Origin: Paralithodes platypus
Lineage: Eukaryota > Arthropoda > Malacostraca > Decapoda > Lithodidae
Reading direction: 5' to 3'
Assembly: GCA_032716605.1 (NCBI GenBank)
Contig: CM064501.1
Span: forward strand, 27,626,377 to 27,690,376
DNA length: 64,000 nucleotides
The number at the start of each line of letters is the position of its first letter. Position 1 is the stretch's first letter. The notes below the pieces were generated by a model that saw nothing but the letters and a program-made list of their open reading frames with translations, did not search any database and had not been told where the DNA came from. Below, piece after piece: positions 24,091 through 35,061 of the stretch. The translations under genes were made by a program, and so were the position numbers.

Positions 24091-25000
24091 CTGGCCGTCT
24101 TCTCCTTGGGGACTTACGGATCCCGCTGGAGGTCTTTTACTAGGTGGCTACAGGCCACTCGCCTGCCAGTTTGGCTCTCCTTCCCTCGTCCTACGCTCCT
24201 TGTTTCACCTCTTCCGTACACGTCGCTTTCCAGTCGACGCTATACGTACCCACTTGTCTGCCGTCCGGGGGGTTCTTTGGGTCCGTCGCTGAGCTGGTCG
24301 TTCCGCCACAGGTGCTGGATTCCTTCCTGACGGCTGCCTTCCGGGATCGACCGCCTCCGCGCCAGGTCCCTCCGCTGTGGGATCTGGGGCGGGCTCTGGT
24401 CCTTCTGGCTTCCCCCACGTATACAAGGGCCGCTACGCCGGTTCCGTTGCTCGGATAGCGTCCACTCTTCCTTGTCGCTCTGGCCACTGGGGATCGTGTC
24501 TGCACTAGCGGCATTGTCACGGCCCCGGGACTGCGTGCGATTCTCCCAGTCCTTGCATGGCGTCTCGTTCGCCTCCTCCCCACCTTTTGTTACCACGCAT
24601 GGGAGGGAGGCCCCCGTTTTCCAGCCTTTCGCCGTCCAGGCTTTACGGCGTGGGCATCCTCGCCATGTGTTGTGCCCGGTGTCAGCCTTGCACTCCTCTG
24701 TTGCGTCTGTGGCGCCGCCTTCGGGTACTGCTGTGTGGGTGTCTCCTCGGACAGGTGGGAGGCTCTAGCAGGTGCAGCTGGGCCGCCACGTTTGTTGGAC
24801 CGTTCGTGCCCGTCACCCTGTTTGTAGGGGTTCTGCGCGCGATGTCAGATCCTTTGCTGCCTCCTTCCGGTTCCTGCCACGTCGATCCTTCCCTGCCTTC
24901 GCCTCAGCGGTTTTGTGGTCTTCTATCAATTCCTTCATCTCCTCCTACCTCTCCGTGTCCAGTGTTCGACCCCCTCGGCCGGTGATTGCTCTCGGGGGTC
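24091..25000 (+). pseudogene. DIRS tyrosine recombinase, frameshifted
   Basis: Segments spell a DIRS-type recombinase: FLFHLFRTRRFPVDAIRTHL (about 24200-24260), then PQVLDSFLTAAFRDRPPPRQ and WDLGRALVLLASP. FLVALATGDRV (about 24470-24500) contains the first catalytic Arg. CPVSALHSS follows near 24680. SARDVRSFAASF (about 24840) holds the second Arg but has Arg where His is usual, and LWSSINSFISSYLSV (about 24910-24955) holds the nucleophile Tyr. The enzyme would integrate a circular DNA. The missing His and several frameshifts indicate an inactive copy. Confidence 0.75.
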
Positions 25001-25450
25001 GTGTTTCCTGGTGCTCTGGCGAAGATCCCTGGTCTTCCCCCCTTGTCCCTCGTTCTTTTCCTTTGTTTTTTTTTACAAAGGGGGGGGGGGGGGGGGTGTA
25101 TGGGTTTGCAACACTGGATTGCAAGTTTGGGATTATGTATTGTTCCAGTACATAAGTGTTTTTGCCACATTGAAAATTGTGTTTTGTTCTTGTGTTCAGT
25201 GTTTTTGTTCGTTTTTGAAGAAAAGGGATTTTGGGTACAGTACCTTTTTGGTTTCAGACAAGTCTATGTTTTTGCATTACTATGAATGACGGGCATGTGT
25301 TAAAACTGTTCTTTTTAGCTACTCCTCAGTTTTTCACTCTTTTATTAAACTCTCTTGTTTAAATTGTGTCTTTGTAAATTCGTAATTTTGTTTTATGCAT
25401 TGGTTTTTTTGGTAGGTTGGGCTTGGATGTCCTCCTCCTATTTGTTATGC

Positions 25451-25564
25451 AGCCTTGACGTTGGATTTGCCAAGACTACTAACAAATTGGGAGGTTTGAC
25501 GTACCTCCCAACCTACCAAATAGGAAAACCTACTATTTGGTAGTAGTCTTGGAAAATCCAACGT
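25451..25564. repeat. DIRS internal complementary region
   Basis: Bases 25451-25473 are the reverse complement of the left terminus (with TTTGCC as on the left, not TTTTCC as on the right). Bases 25485-25564 are the reverse complement of the right terminus including its extension. This junction is expected to template joining of the ends during circularisation in DIRS1-type replication. A 10-base connector (ACTACTAACA) suggests the ancestral left end was slightly longer than the one seen. Confidence 0.88.
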
Positions 25565-25626
25565 ACATAATACCCTCCCTCACGCCGGACCCCTGCCCAT
25601 CCGCGTTCTTCTGCTGACGTGAGATG

Positions 25627-25975
25627 TGATGACAAGAGAGGGTCGCTCATGCGCACGTTCGACAGGGATCTGCACATGACGGAACACGGGATGGGCCTTA
25701 AGCGGTAACTAAGGTAGACCCCTTTTTCTTCTCTTCTATGCTTTTTTCACCTTCGGTGGTAGTTTTGGTTAATGTACAACGTCTCCTAGAGCAAGATAAG
25801 GAGTAGACTCTAGACGTTTTCTTTTTAACCGCGGTTGGAATGACGACATAGCAGTCAAAATAGACAAGTCGTCATTGCAATTAGGTTAATAGCCTTGACG
25901 TTGGATTTTCCAAGACTACTACCAAATAGTAGGTTTTCCTATTTGGTAGGTTGGGAGGTACGTCAAACCTCCCAA
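25627..25975 (-). repeat. right inverted terminal repeat of the DIRS element with extension
   Basis: Bases 25627-25913 are the inverse of the left repeat. Bases 25914-25975 are found only here and in the internal complementary region, and contain two hairpins: CCAAATAG...CTATTTGG and TTGGGAGGT...ACCTCCCAA. Right-only extensions are typical of DIRS1-like elements. Confidence 0.88.
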
Positions 25976-26183
25976 TCTATGTTATGCCCCCTCCCCCCTC
26001 CCCATTATACCCCGCTCCCCCTCCCCCCCTCCCCATTATACCCCCCTCCCCCTCCCCATTATAACCCCCCTCCCCCTCCCCCCCCATTATATACCACCCC
26101 CTCCCTCCCCCATTTATACCTCCCTCCCCGCCCCCCCTCACCTCCCTCCCCCTCCCCTCCCCCTCCCCCCTCCCCCCCATATA

Positions 26184-26228
<45 letters not shown>

Positions 26229-26694
26229 GGGTGGGGGAGGTTTTTTATTATTTTTATTTTATTTTTCTAATTGTAGATTGAATTATATTAGTATATATCA
26301 TATTTATGTATTTATCTAAGTTATGCCCTCCTTCCTCCCCCTTATACCCTCCCCCTCTCCCCCATTATACCCCCCTCCCCCCCATATATAGATTATATAT
26401 CATTCGTATTGATGTTTTTATCTGTTATGCCCCCTCCCCCATATACCCCACTCCCCCATATAATCTTTATGTATTTATCTGTTATGCTCCCTCCCCCCTC
26501 CCCATTATACCCCCCTTCCCCCTCCCTCCCCCCCCATTATACCCCCTCCCTCCCCAATAATACCTCCCTCCCCCCCCATTGATAAACCCTCCCTCCCACC
26601 CTACCCCTCCCTCCCCTCCCCCCTCCCCCTCCCCCCATATATATATATGTATATATTTTTATTTTTTTATTTTTTATTTTTATATCTATATATA

Positions 26695-26745
<51 letters not shown>

Positions 26746-27141
26746 ATATATATTAATATATATATTCGTATTTATGTATTTATCTAAGTTATGCCCCCTC
26801 CCTCCCCCATTATACACCCTCACCCACTTCCCCCATATAATCTATATATATAATTCGTGTTTATGTATCTGTTATGCCCCCTCCCCCCCTCCCCATTATA
26901 CCTCCCTCCCCCTCCCCACCTCCCCATTATACCCCCCCCCCCTCCCCCCCATTATACCCCCCTCCCTCCCCCATTATACCTCCCTCCCCTCCCCCCCTCA
27001 CCTCCCTCCCCCTCCCCCCATATCTATATATATATTTATTTTATTTTTTATTTATTTGGGTGGGGGAGGGTTATTTTTTTATTTTTTATTTTATTTTATT
27101 TTTCTAATTGTAGATTGATATAATATATATATAAATACGAA

Positions 27142-27183
<42 letters not shown>

Positions 27184-27409
27184 TTCGTATTTATGTATTT
27201 ATCTAAGTTATGCCCCCTCCCCCTCCCTCCCCCCCCTCCCTCCCCTCTCCCCCATATATATATATTATATTTATTATTTTTATTTATTTATAAATTATAA
27301 TCTTTCATTCGTATTTATTATAATGCCCCTCCCTCCCCCATTATACCTCCCCCTCTTCCCCCATTATACCTCCCTCCCCCCCCCCCTTATCCTCCCCCTC
27401 CCCCTCCCC

Positions 27410-27449
<40 letters not shown>

Positions 27450-27546
27450 TGTTTTTTTTTTTTTTTTTTTTTTTATTATTGGGGGGGGGGGGGGTTATTT
27501 TTTATTTTTATTTTTATTTTATTTTTCTAATTGTAGATTGATATAA

Positions 27547-27579
<33 letters not shown>

Positions 27580-27908
27580 ATATATATATATATATATCAT
27601 TCGTATTTATGTATTTATCTAAGTTATGCCCCCTCCCTCCCATTATACACCCTCCCCCTCTTACCCATATCATCTATATATATATATATAATCGTGTTTA
27701 TGTATTTATCTATCTTATGCCCCTCCCACCCCCCCTCCCTCCCCCCACACTCCCCATTATGACACCCCCTCCCCCCTCCCCCCCCATTATACCCTCCCTC
27801 CCTCCCCTCCCCCCCCTCCCCTACCTCCCCCTCCCCCTCCCCCCATATATATATATATATATAATATATATTTTTTTTTTTTTTTTATTTTTTTTTGGGT
27901 GGGGAGGG

Positions 27909-27954
<46 letters not shown>

Positions 27955-28078
27955 GTATTTATGTATTTATCTAAGTTATGCCCCTCCCTCCCCTCCCCCT
28001 CCCCCCTATATAGATATATATATATATTTTATTTTATATATTGTAGATTGAGTAGATTTTGTAGATATGATATATATA

Positions 28079-28132
<54 letters not shown>

Positions 28133-28382
28133 TTCGTATTTATGTATTTATCTAAGTTATGCCCCCTCCCTCCCCATTATACACCCTCCCCCTCTTCCCC
28201 CATATCATCTATATATATATATATATAATTCGTGTTTATGTATTTATCTATCTTATGCCCCCTCCCCCCCTTCCCATTATTACCCCCCTTTTATTATATA
28301 TATATAATTTTTTTTTTTTTTTTTATTTATTTTTTTTTGGTGTGGGGAGCATTGATATAATATATATATATATGTATATATA

Positions 28383-28424
<42 letters not shown>

Positions 28425-28546
28425 GTATTTATGTATTTATCTAAGTTATGCCCCCTTCCCCCCCCCCATTATACACCCTCCCCCTCTTCCCCCATTATAC
28501 CTCCCTCCCCCCCCCCTCACCTCCCTCCCCCTCCCCCTCCCCCATA

Positions 28547-28580
<34 letters not shown>

Positions 28581-28655
28581 TTTTTTATTTGGGTGGGGGA
28601 GGGGTTATTTTTTTATTTGTATTTTATTTTATTTTTCTTATTGTAGATTGAGATA

Positions 28656-28717
<62 letters not shown>

Positions 28718-28812
28718 TATATATCATTCGTATTTATGTATTTATCTAAGTTATGCCCCCTCTCTTCCCCCTCATACACCCTCCCCCTCTTCCCCCATTA
28801 TACCCCCTCCCC

Positions 28813-28855
<43 letters not shown>

Positions 28856-29060
28856 AAAATTGGGTGGAGGGTTATTTTTGTATTTATATATTTGTTTCTA
28901 ATTGTAGATTGATATACTTATATATATATATGTATATATTTTTTGTTTTTTTTTGGTTCTGTTGTGCATTTGTTTTTATACCCCGCCCTCCCCCCCCTCC
29001 CATTACAGATCCGTTACACATCTAGCCAGCCATGGATAGAAAACGCCCCATATTGTTTTC
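25976..29060. repeat. polypyrimidine/(TA)n satellite, right block
   Basis: It continues the same satellite as 15889-17930. The constant segment GGGTGGGGGAGGTT...CTAATTGTAGATTG recurs near 26229, 27057, 27485, 28591 and 28863 with irregular spacing of about 270-1100 bp. Between copies are CCCTCC blocks, (TA)n runs of up to about 60 bp and TCATTCGTATTTATGTATTT. The apparent Pro/Tyr/Ile-rich ORFs are low-complexity artefacts. Confidence 0.9.
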
Positions 29061-29209
29061 TAATTGTAGATTGATATACTTATATATATATTTTTTTGTT
29101 TTTTATTTTTCTTGGTTCTGTTGTGCATTTGTTTTTATACCCCCCCCCCCCCCCTCCCATTACAGATCCGTTACACATCTAGCTTGCCATGGATAAAAAA
29201 CGCCCATTC
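28910..29209 (+). repeat. tandem duplication of the piggyBac #2 leader and start codon
   Basis: Two copies of a roughly 150-bp unit (about 28910-29056 and 29063-29209) each run GATTGATATACTTATATA, a T-run, GGTTCTGTTGTGCATTTG, a C-run, CTCCCATTACAGATCCGTT and ATGGATA(A/G)AAAACGCCC. The second ATG opens the long transposase frame; the first leads to a short one. Each copy has a polypyrimidine tract ending in ATTACAG, which resembles a 3' splice site. Confidence 0.8.
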
Positions 29210-32200
29210 CCGGAGGACCAGCTGGCCTCCGTCCTCAACACCATCCTTGATATGAGCAGTAGCGAGAGCGAGAGCGAGGACGACATGGGATGCGAGGAAG
29301 AGGAGTGGCCAGATGAGGCGGGTGAGACGGATGGAGATGAAGATGGTTTGATCAATTCTCCACCGCCCAGGGGGAAGAGGAGGAGGATCATCACATCAGC
29401 ACCTCCACCTCCTCCACCAACTCCACCTCTACAAACTCCACCAACTCCACAACCTCCACCTCCAGTCGTTGCCCAACCTCACCACGTCTCCTCATCACCC
29501 GTCCCCCTTCATCGCCACTGCTCATCATCACCCGTCGCACTACCTCGCCACTTCTCATCACCACCCGTCCCCCTAGCCCGTACATCACTCCACACCACCC
29601 AATCTCGCCACTGTTCATCATCACCCGTCCCCCTAGCCCGTACATCACTCCACACCACCCCATCTCGCCACTGCTCATCATCACCCGTCGTCCTACCTCG
29701 CCACCTCTCATCACCAGCCGTCCACCTAGCCCGTACATCACTCCACATCACCCCACCTCATCCATCCCCACCCGTCCTACCAGCACCCATCCTACCATCA
29801 ACATCCACTCATGTACTCTCACCACAACCATCAACATCCTCTCATGTCGTCACACCATTCCCGAACTTCCACACATTCTATTCTTTTTCTTCTCCTGTTT
29901 CACGACACAACCTGCATGGCGGTCCCTTGTTACCTCACGTAGAATCACCGGCCAGCAACATTTCAGACAGCCCCCGCATCCTGGCTCCACTCCTGCCGGT
30001 GGGTAGTCTGAACACCCCACCATCACACGTCCTGTCTCCCAGCGTAGCCTCCCCCTCGTTGATCTCCTTGGGGAACAGCGGGGGCAGCGAGGCGCGCTAC
30101 ATGGCGTTTGTTCCGCCTGAACATCGCCAAATCATGCACGATGAGATTGCTGCGGCAATCGATGAGGAGCTTCCACAGAGGCTTCCTCCTGCCCCACTTC
30201 ATCCACCCACAGCACCTTCTCCATCACCCTCATCACATCCACCATCACCCACACGCCCTGACTCCACCACACCACCTTCTCCATCACCCTCATCACATCC
30301 ACCATCACCCCCACCCCCTTCGTCTTCCGCAGAAGACGACCCCCCTCCCCCTCCCCGCCGAAAATCTTGGCCCGTGAAGGGCCGAGGTGGTAGGCCCAGG
30401 GGCCGCAGAGGTTACATACGTCGTCCAGGCGGACGACGTGGTGCTCTCCCAGCACGTGCACCTCCACGCCCCCCCACCGTGTATGCTGAGGATCACGAGT
30501 GGACGTTAGGCCCGTTCACACCCAACGTTGATCCTTTCACTGGAACCCCTGGCTTGCGGGTTCCAGCACCAGTGACACCACTGCAGTTCTTCCAGCTCTT
30601 GTTTACAAGAGAACTGCTCAGGTTCCTGGTGAATGAGACCAACGCGTATGCCTTATTCGTTGGTTCTCTGTGGACATCGTTCAGTGAGGAGGACATGGCC
30701 AAATTCCTTGGTCTGTACTTCCTCATGGGTGTCAACAAACTCCCCACTGTGCGTCACTACTGGCTAAATGATGGAGTCCATAATTATCCAACGTTTCGCA
30801 CGACCATGCAGGTCACCAAGTTCCAAGCCTTGCTGAGCAATTTTCACACGTTCAACAGCAAGGCAGTCATCAAGCAGACCAAAGACAGGCTAGTGAAGAT
30901 CCGCACGGTGATGCGCTACCTGCTTGCTGGCTTCAAGCTTGCCTACGTCCCGGAGAGGAAGGTGTCCATCGACGAAGGCTGCCTTGGGTGGAAGGGTCGC
31001 CTTTCATTCAAGTGCTACAACCCGATGAAGCCGAAGAAGTACGCTATCAAGCTGTACATCCTGGCAGAGTCCACGACTGGTTTCGTGTATGACTTTCAAG
31101 TCTACACTGGTATTGGTCAAACTCTCCAGAAAACGGTTGAGGGTTTAACGGAGTCCCTGCAAGGCATGGGTTACAAGTTGTTCATGGACAACTTTTACAA
31201 CTCAGTTGACCTGTGCCACCACATGCTCACACACCACCAGATCTATGTGTGTGGCACCCTGAGGCTTGCACGAGGGGCTCCGAAGCGGTTGCGCGACATT
31301 GCCCATGCATCGACACTGGAAGACGATGCAATTGAGGCGATGAACAACGGCACAACCCTAGTGATGCTTTGGAAAGACAAACGGATTGTCAACATGGTGT
31401 CCACCTTCCACGACCAGAGCACCATTCCAAAGCAGTCATTTGTCAAGAAGAAGGTACAAGGCAGGTGGCAGCGGACTCGGAAGAACATCATGAAGCCCGT
31501 TTGTGTTGACGACTACAACCGCCACATGGGTGGGGTGGATCATTTTGATCAGATGATCCAGTACTACCCCATCCAGCGAAGAACGGTCAAATGGACGAAG
31601 AAGATCGTATTCTACTTCATCCAAATGGCCCTCTTCAATGCCTTCGTACTCTTCAAGAAGTGCAACCCCCGCAGGAAGATGACTATGCTGGCGTTCCAGG
31701 AAAGCGTAGTCCGTTCCTTGTTGCACTTCAACCCTGCAGAGTGGCCTTTGTCGGGGAGACGCATCCGGCGTGCACAGGATTTGCCAGAAGGTCAGTACGA
31801 GCCATGCACCCGTCTCAGGCGAGACAGGCGGCGTCGGCGGCAATCCTCCGGAAGCTCAGCTGGGTCGCCCCCACCGGACGACAATCCAGACTCCCCAGCC
31901 GCTCCTGCTGATGATCCTGGCACTCCTCCTGGTGCTCCTGCTGCTGGTGGAGGCATTGGGGGAGCACTCTTTCATGACCCCCCCCCCCTCACCAGGTCCA
32001 GATGCTGCTGCTGCTGCTGTTGCCGTCGGGGGAGCACTCGCTGAGAATGCACCCCAGGCGGCACCAGTATCGGACTCGGACGATGCTACTGATGATGAGG
32101 AGGAAGTGGATGACCTACCACTTGACCCCCCCGCACCAGTAGTACCGGGTGCAGCTGCTGCTGCTGGTGGCGCTCGGGCAGCACCCCTCATGGATGCCGC

Positions 32201-32507
32201 CTGGGTTCCACTAGTAATGGACGTTCAAGCTAGGGCTCAGGCACCAAGAGGCCGTCGGATAGGTCCTCTTAGAGGACGGGGTTCCAGGCCACGTCCTGTT
32301 GTACTGGACCATGACCGGTACAACAGGAACTTGGAACACGTTTTCGAGACTATCCCAGGCGGAAAGCGAAAGCGGTGCCGTGTGTGTTACGGGAGCCAAA
32401 TTCGCAAGGACACGAGCTTTCGCTGCAGGTCTTGCCGCGTTAGCCTCTGCATCGATGTCAATGGTTGCTTTAACAAGTACCATCAATTCGATGCAGATGT
32501 CCTATAG
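29189..32507 (+). CDS. piggyBac transposase #2, near-intact, one frameshift at a C-run
   Basis: ATG 29189 opens a 951-codon frame. It has an acidic Ser/Glu N-terminus (about 25-60), a Pro/Ser/His-rich region with imperfect repeats of CSSSPVPLARTSLHTT (about 110-190), and an Arg/Gly-rich stretch (about 390-420). The DDE domain carries Asp595 (SIDEGCLGWKGR), Asp667 (FMDNFYNS) and Asp784 (HMGGVDHFDQMI). After residue about 925 a run of ten C at 31979-31988 shifts the frame. The +1 frame then continues to the stop at 32505-32507 and encodes the expected Cys-rich domain (CRVCYGSQIRKD...CRSCRVSLCIDVNGCFNKYH). All catalytic residues are present. I found no TTAA inverted ends on either side. Confidence 0.88.
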
Positions 32508-32514
32508 CCAGGAT

Positions 32515-32785
32515 CTTTGCACGATTCATTCATTCATTTATGCATTCTCCTATTCACCTTCATTATTCCTTTCCAATCACTATCACCCATTCATTCATTC
32601 AGTCTTTATGCATTCTTCCATTCACCTTCATCACCCTTTCATTCAGTCATTCAATCATTCAATAATTCATTCATTCATTCAATCATCACTTCCGAGGTTC
32701 GGGGCCCACCTTCATTCACCCACCTTCATTCACTCATCATCATCACCATCATCATAAAAAAAAAAAAAAAAAAAAAAAACTACAA
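32515..32785. repeat. (ATTC)n-rich tract and poly(A)
   Basis: Imperfect (ATTC)n/(CATT)n runs span 32525-32740, followed by (CAT)n and an A-run of about 23 at 32757-32779. No gene is present. The tract may be the 3' untranslated part of piggyBac #2. Confidence 0.75.
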
Positions 32786-32900
32786 TTTGCACTACAGTGG
32801 ATATAGGCCTCCTGGGGAAACCACTCTAAAAAAATAACGAGTCCAGTGCAGTACCTCTTTGGGTGGCTTGGAAATTTGCACATATTTCTATGGTTTGACA

Positions 32901-32951
<51 letters not shown>

Positions 32952-33008
32952 TATCCACACATACATTACCATTACCATTTACCAATCTTTATATTTTGTT
33001 TGACACCT

Positions 33009-33061
<53 letters not shown>

Positions 33062-33346
33062 CTTTCTTTTATTTGCATGTACAATAGAATTATTTCTGAA
33101 TGTATTACCTGAAGATAACCTGGCTTTCTTATTTTGTTTTTTCAGTGTCAACCCAGGAGCCATTTCCCTTCTCGTTGGAAAGGGTTGTGACACAATTCAA
33201 TTTGCACTAGAGTGGATATAGGCCTCTTGGGGAAACCACTCTAAAAAAATAACGAGTCCAGTGCAGTACCTCTTTGGGTGGCTTGGAAATTTGCACATAT
33301 TTCTCTGGTTTGACACCATATATATATATACACACATTTATATATA

Positions 33347-33407
<61 letters not shown>

Positions 33408-33462
33408 ACACCATACATTACCATTTACCATTCTTTATATTTTGTTTGACACCTTGTATATA

Positions 33463-33537
<75 letters not shown>

Positions 33538-33665
33538 CTTTATTTTATTTTCGTGTACAATAGAATTATTTCTGAATTTATTACCTGAAGATAACCTGGC
33601 TTTCTTATTTTGTTTTTTCAGTGTCAACCCAGGAGCCATTTCCCTTCTCGTTGGAAAGGGTTGTA
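32783..33665. repeat. tandem duplication, about 400-470 bp, containing (TA)n runs
   Basis: Copy A (about 32783-33190) and copy B (about 33199-33665) share CAATTTGCACTA(C/G)AGTGG, GGGGAAACCACTCTAAAAAA, a first (TA)n run, CATTACCATTTACCA, a second (TA)n run, TATTACCTGAAGATAACCTG and TTTTGTTTTTTCAGTGTCAA. They diverge after GGAAAGGGTTGT. The difference in length is mainly in the TA runs. Confidence 0.88.
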
Positions 33666-33675
33666 GCCCTACCAG
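33622..33675 (+). other. exon-like 54-nt segment with consensus splice sites
   Basis: A pyrimidine tract ending TTTTTTCAG (to 33621) is followed by 54 nt and then CAG|GTAAGT (33676 on), a perfect donor consensus. Fifty-four is a multiple of three. With one base in the first codon it reads [18 protein letters not shown] without a stop. The duplicated copy A at 33146 keeps the acceptor but its donor is lost. I do not recognise the peptide. It could be a real small exon of an unseen host gene or a chance match. Confidence 0.35.
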
Positions 33676-33823
33676 GTAAGTAAAATTGGCAACCTTCATG
33701 ACTGACATGTCTTCTATGAACATTATACAATTATTGGCAACACAAATTATATAAAAGTGTTGTATATTGTGGCAAAGATATACAACTGTATAAACATTCT
33801 CATATATTTTCATAACAATAACA

Positions 33824-34640
33824 ATGCATGGAAACAATTGCGCATAGCTCACGAACCATTTACGCTATATTATTTTTATTTTCACCATTGGAAAGAGCAC
33901 AATTTTCCGATTCCGGTGATATATACAGTTATATACGTATCCGACCAAATAAAGCAACCACGAGGTGGGGAACAGCTCGGAACCCGGCTAGCATCGCCCG
34001 AACAGAGACTGGTGAAGCGTAAATATTCGCATTTTGGCTCTTCATTTCAAATATTCATAGCGCAAAAAGTATTTGTCCTAGGAACTTCTAGTTTGTTTTA
34101 TACTCATCAGCATTATTTGCCGTATTCATTCAGCCTAAATTTAAAACCATACACTTTGTAGCAACGAAATAAATCGAAAATGTTTTAAACCATATCAATC
34201 AAAATCATATATTTTTTTTTTTCGGTCACTGCATGGAAACAATTGTGCATAGCTCGCGAACCAATTACGCTATATTATTTTTGTTTTCACCATTGGAAAG
34301 AGCACAATTTTCCGATTCCGGTGATATATACAGTTATATACATATCCGAGCAAATAACGCAACCACGAGGTGGGGAACAGCTCGGAACCCGGCTACCATC
34401 GCCGGAACAGAGATGGGTGAAGCGTAAATATTCGCATTTTGGCTCTTCATTTCAAATATTCATAGCGCAAAAAGTATTTGTCCTAGGAACTTCTAGTTTG
34501 TTTTATACTCATCAGCATTATTTGCCGAATTCATGCAGCCTAAATTTAAAACCATACACTTCGTAGCAACGAAAAAAATCGAAAATGTTATAAACCATAT
34601 AAATCAAAATCATATATTTTTTGTTTTCGGTCACTGCTTG
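33824..34640. repeat. tandem duplication, 405-bp unit
   Basis: Copy 1 (33824-34228) and copy 2 (34229-34635) are nearly identical. Both run from GCATGGAAACAATTG through GAGGTGGGGAACAGCTCGGA to TTTTCGGTCACTGC. A short degenerate third start (GTCACTGCTTGAGAACTATT) follows. Short frames are open in both, but the periodicity explains them and no protein family is recognisable. Confidence 0.88.
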
Positions 34641-35061
34641 AGAACTATTGAAGATAAACAATTTCTGTTTTCAGATTTGGAAAGAGGAGAAAAAATACTA
34701 TTATTTGAGCAAAAAAAAATATATGGTCATCACTCACAATTTAGAGCTAGGACGGTGTGAAGACAATTGCATGGGAAATAATTGTATTCCGGACTCATTT
34801 ACACTTTCATATTTCGATTTATTTACATTTTTGTTTGTTTTATCATGTACTATAAATATTCCTCTTTCCACTGATATATGATACATCACAATAAACAGCA
34901 TTCTGGTGGATGGAAATCGCGAAAAATGTAAGGCTTCGACAACACTCATGAGCCAAATTCAAGACCTAAAATACTTGTCAACCGCCTCCTCGGACTTATT
35001 GGAACATAATATGTCGCAAGGAGTTAATATTAAAACGGCTATTCCTTGAACAGACTATAGT
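34641..35061. other. unassigned sequence
   Basis: AT-rich DNA in which I see no gene, inverted repeat or match to the rest of the window. Confidence 0.5.

Larger units (their letters stand above)
17931..25975 (+). mobile_element. DIRS1-like tyrosine-recombinase retrotransposon
   Basis: About 8.0 kb is bounded by 287-bp inverted terminal repeats (17931-18217 and 25627-25913), with a 62-bp extension on the right. Between them are gag-, RT/RNase H-, methylase-like and tyrosine-recombinase-like regions. An internal complementary region at 25451-25564 joins the complement of the left terminus to the complement of the right terminus. Inverted terminal repeats plus such a region define the DIRS1 group, which replicates through a circular intermediate and integrates by a tyrosine recombinase rather than a DDE integrase. 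It sits in the satellite without a clear target duplication, as expected. The coding regions are broken. Confidence 0.9.

Noticed and set aside
19550..24600. Long minus-strand Arg/Pro-rich frames across the DIRS element
   Set aside because: The DNA is strongly GC-rich, which suppresses stops. Recognisable RT, RNase H, methylase-like and recombinase motifs are all on the plus strand.
33824..34566. Two paralogous small genes with similar 107-134 residue products
   Set aside because: The similarity follows from the 405-bp tandem duplication; no signal, domain or codon pattern supports coding.
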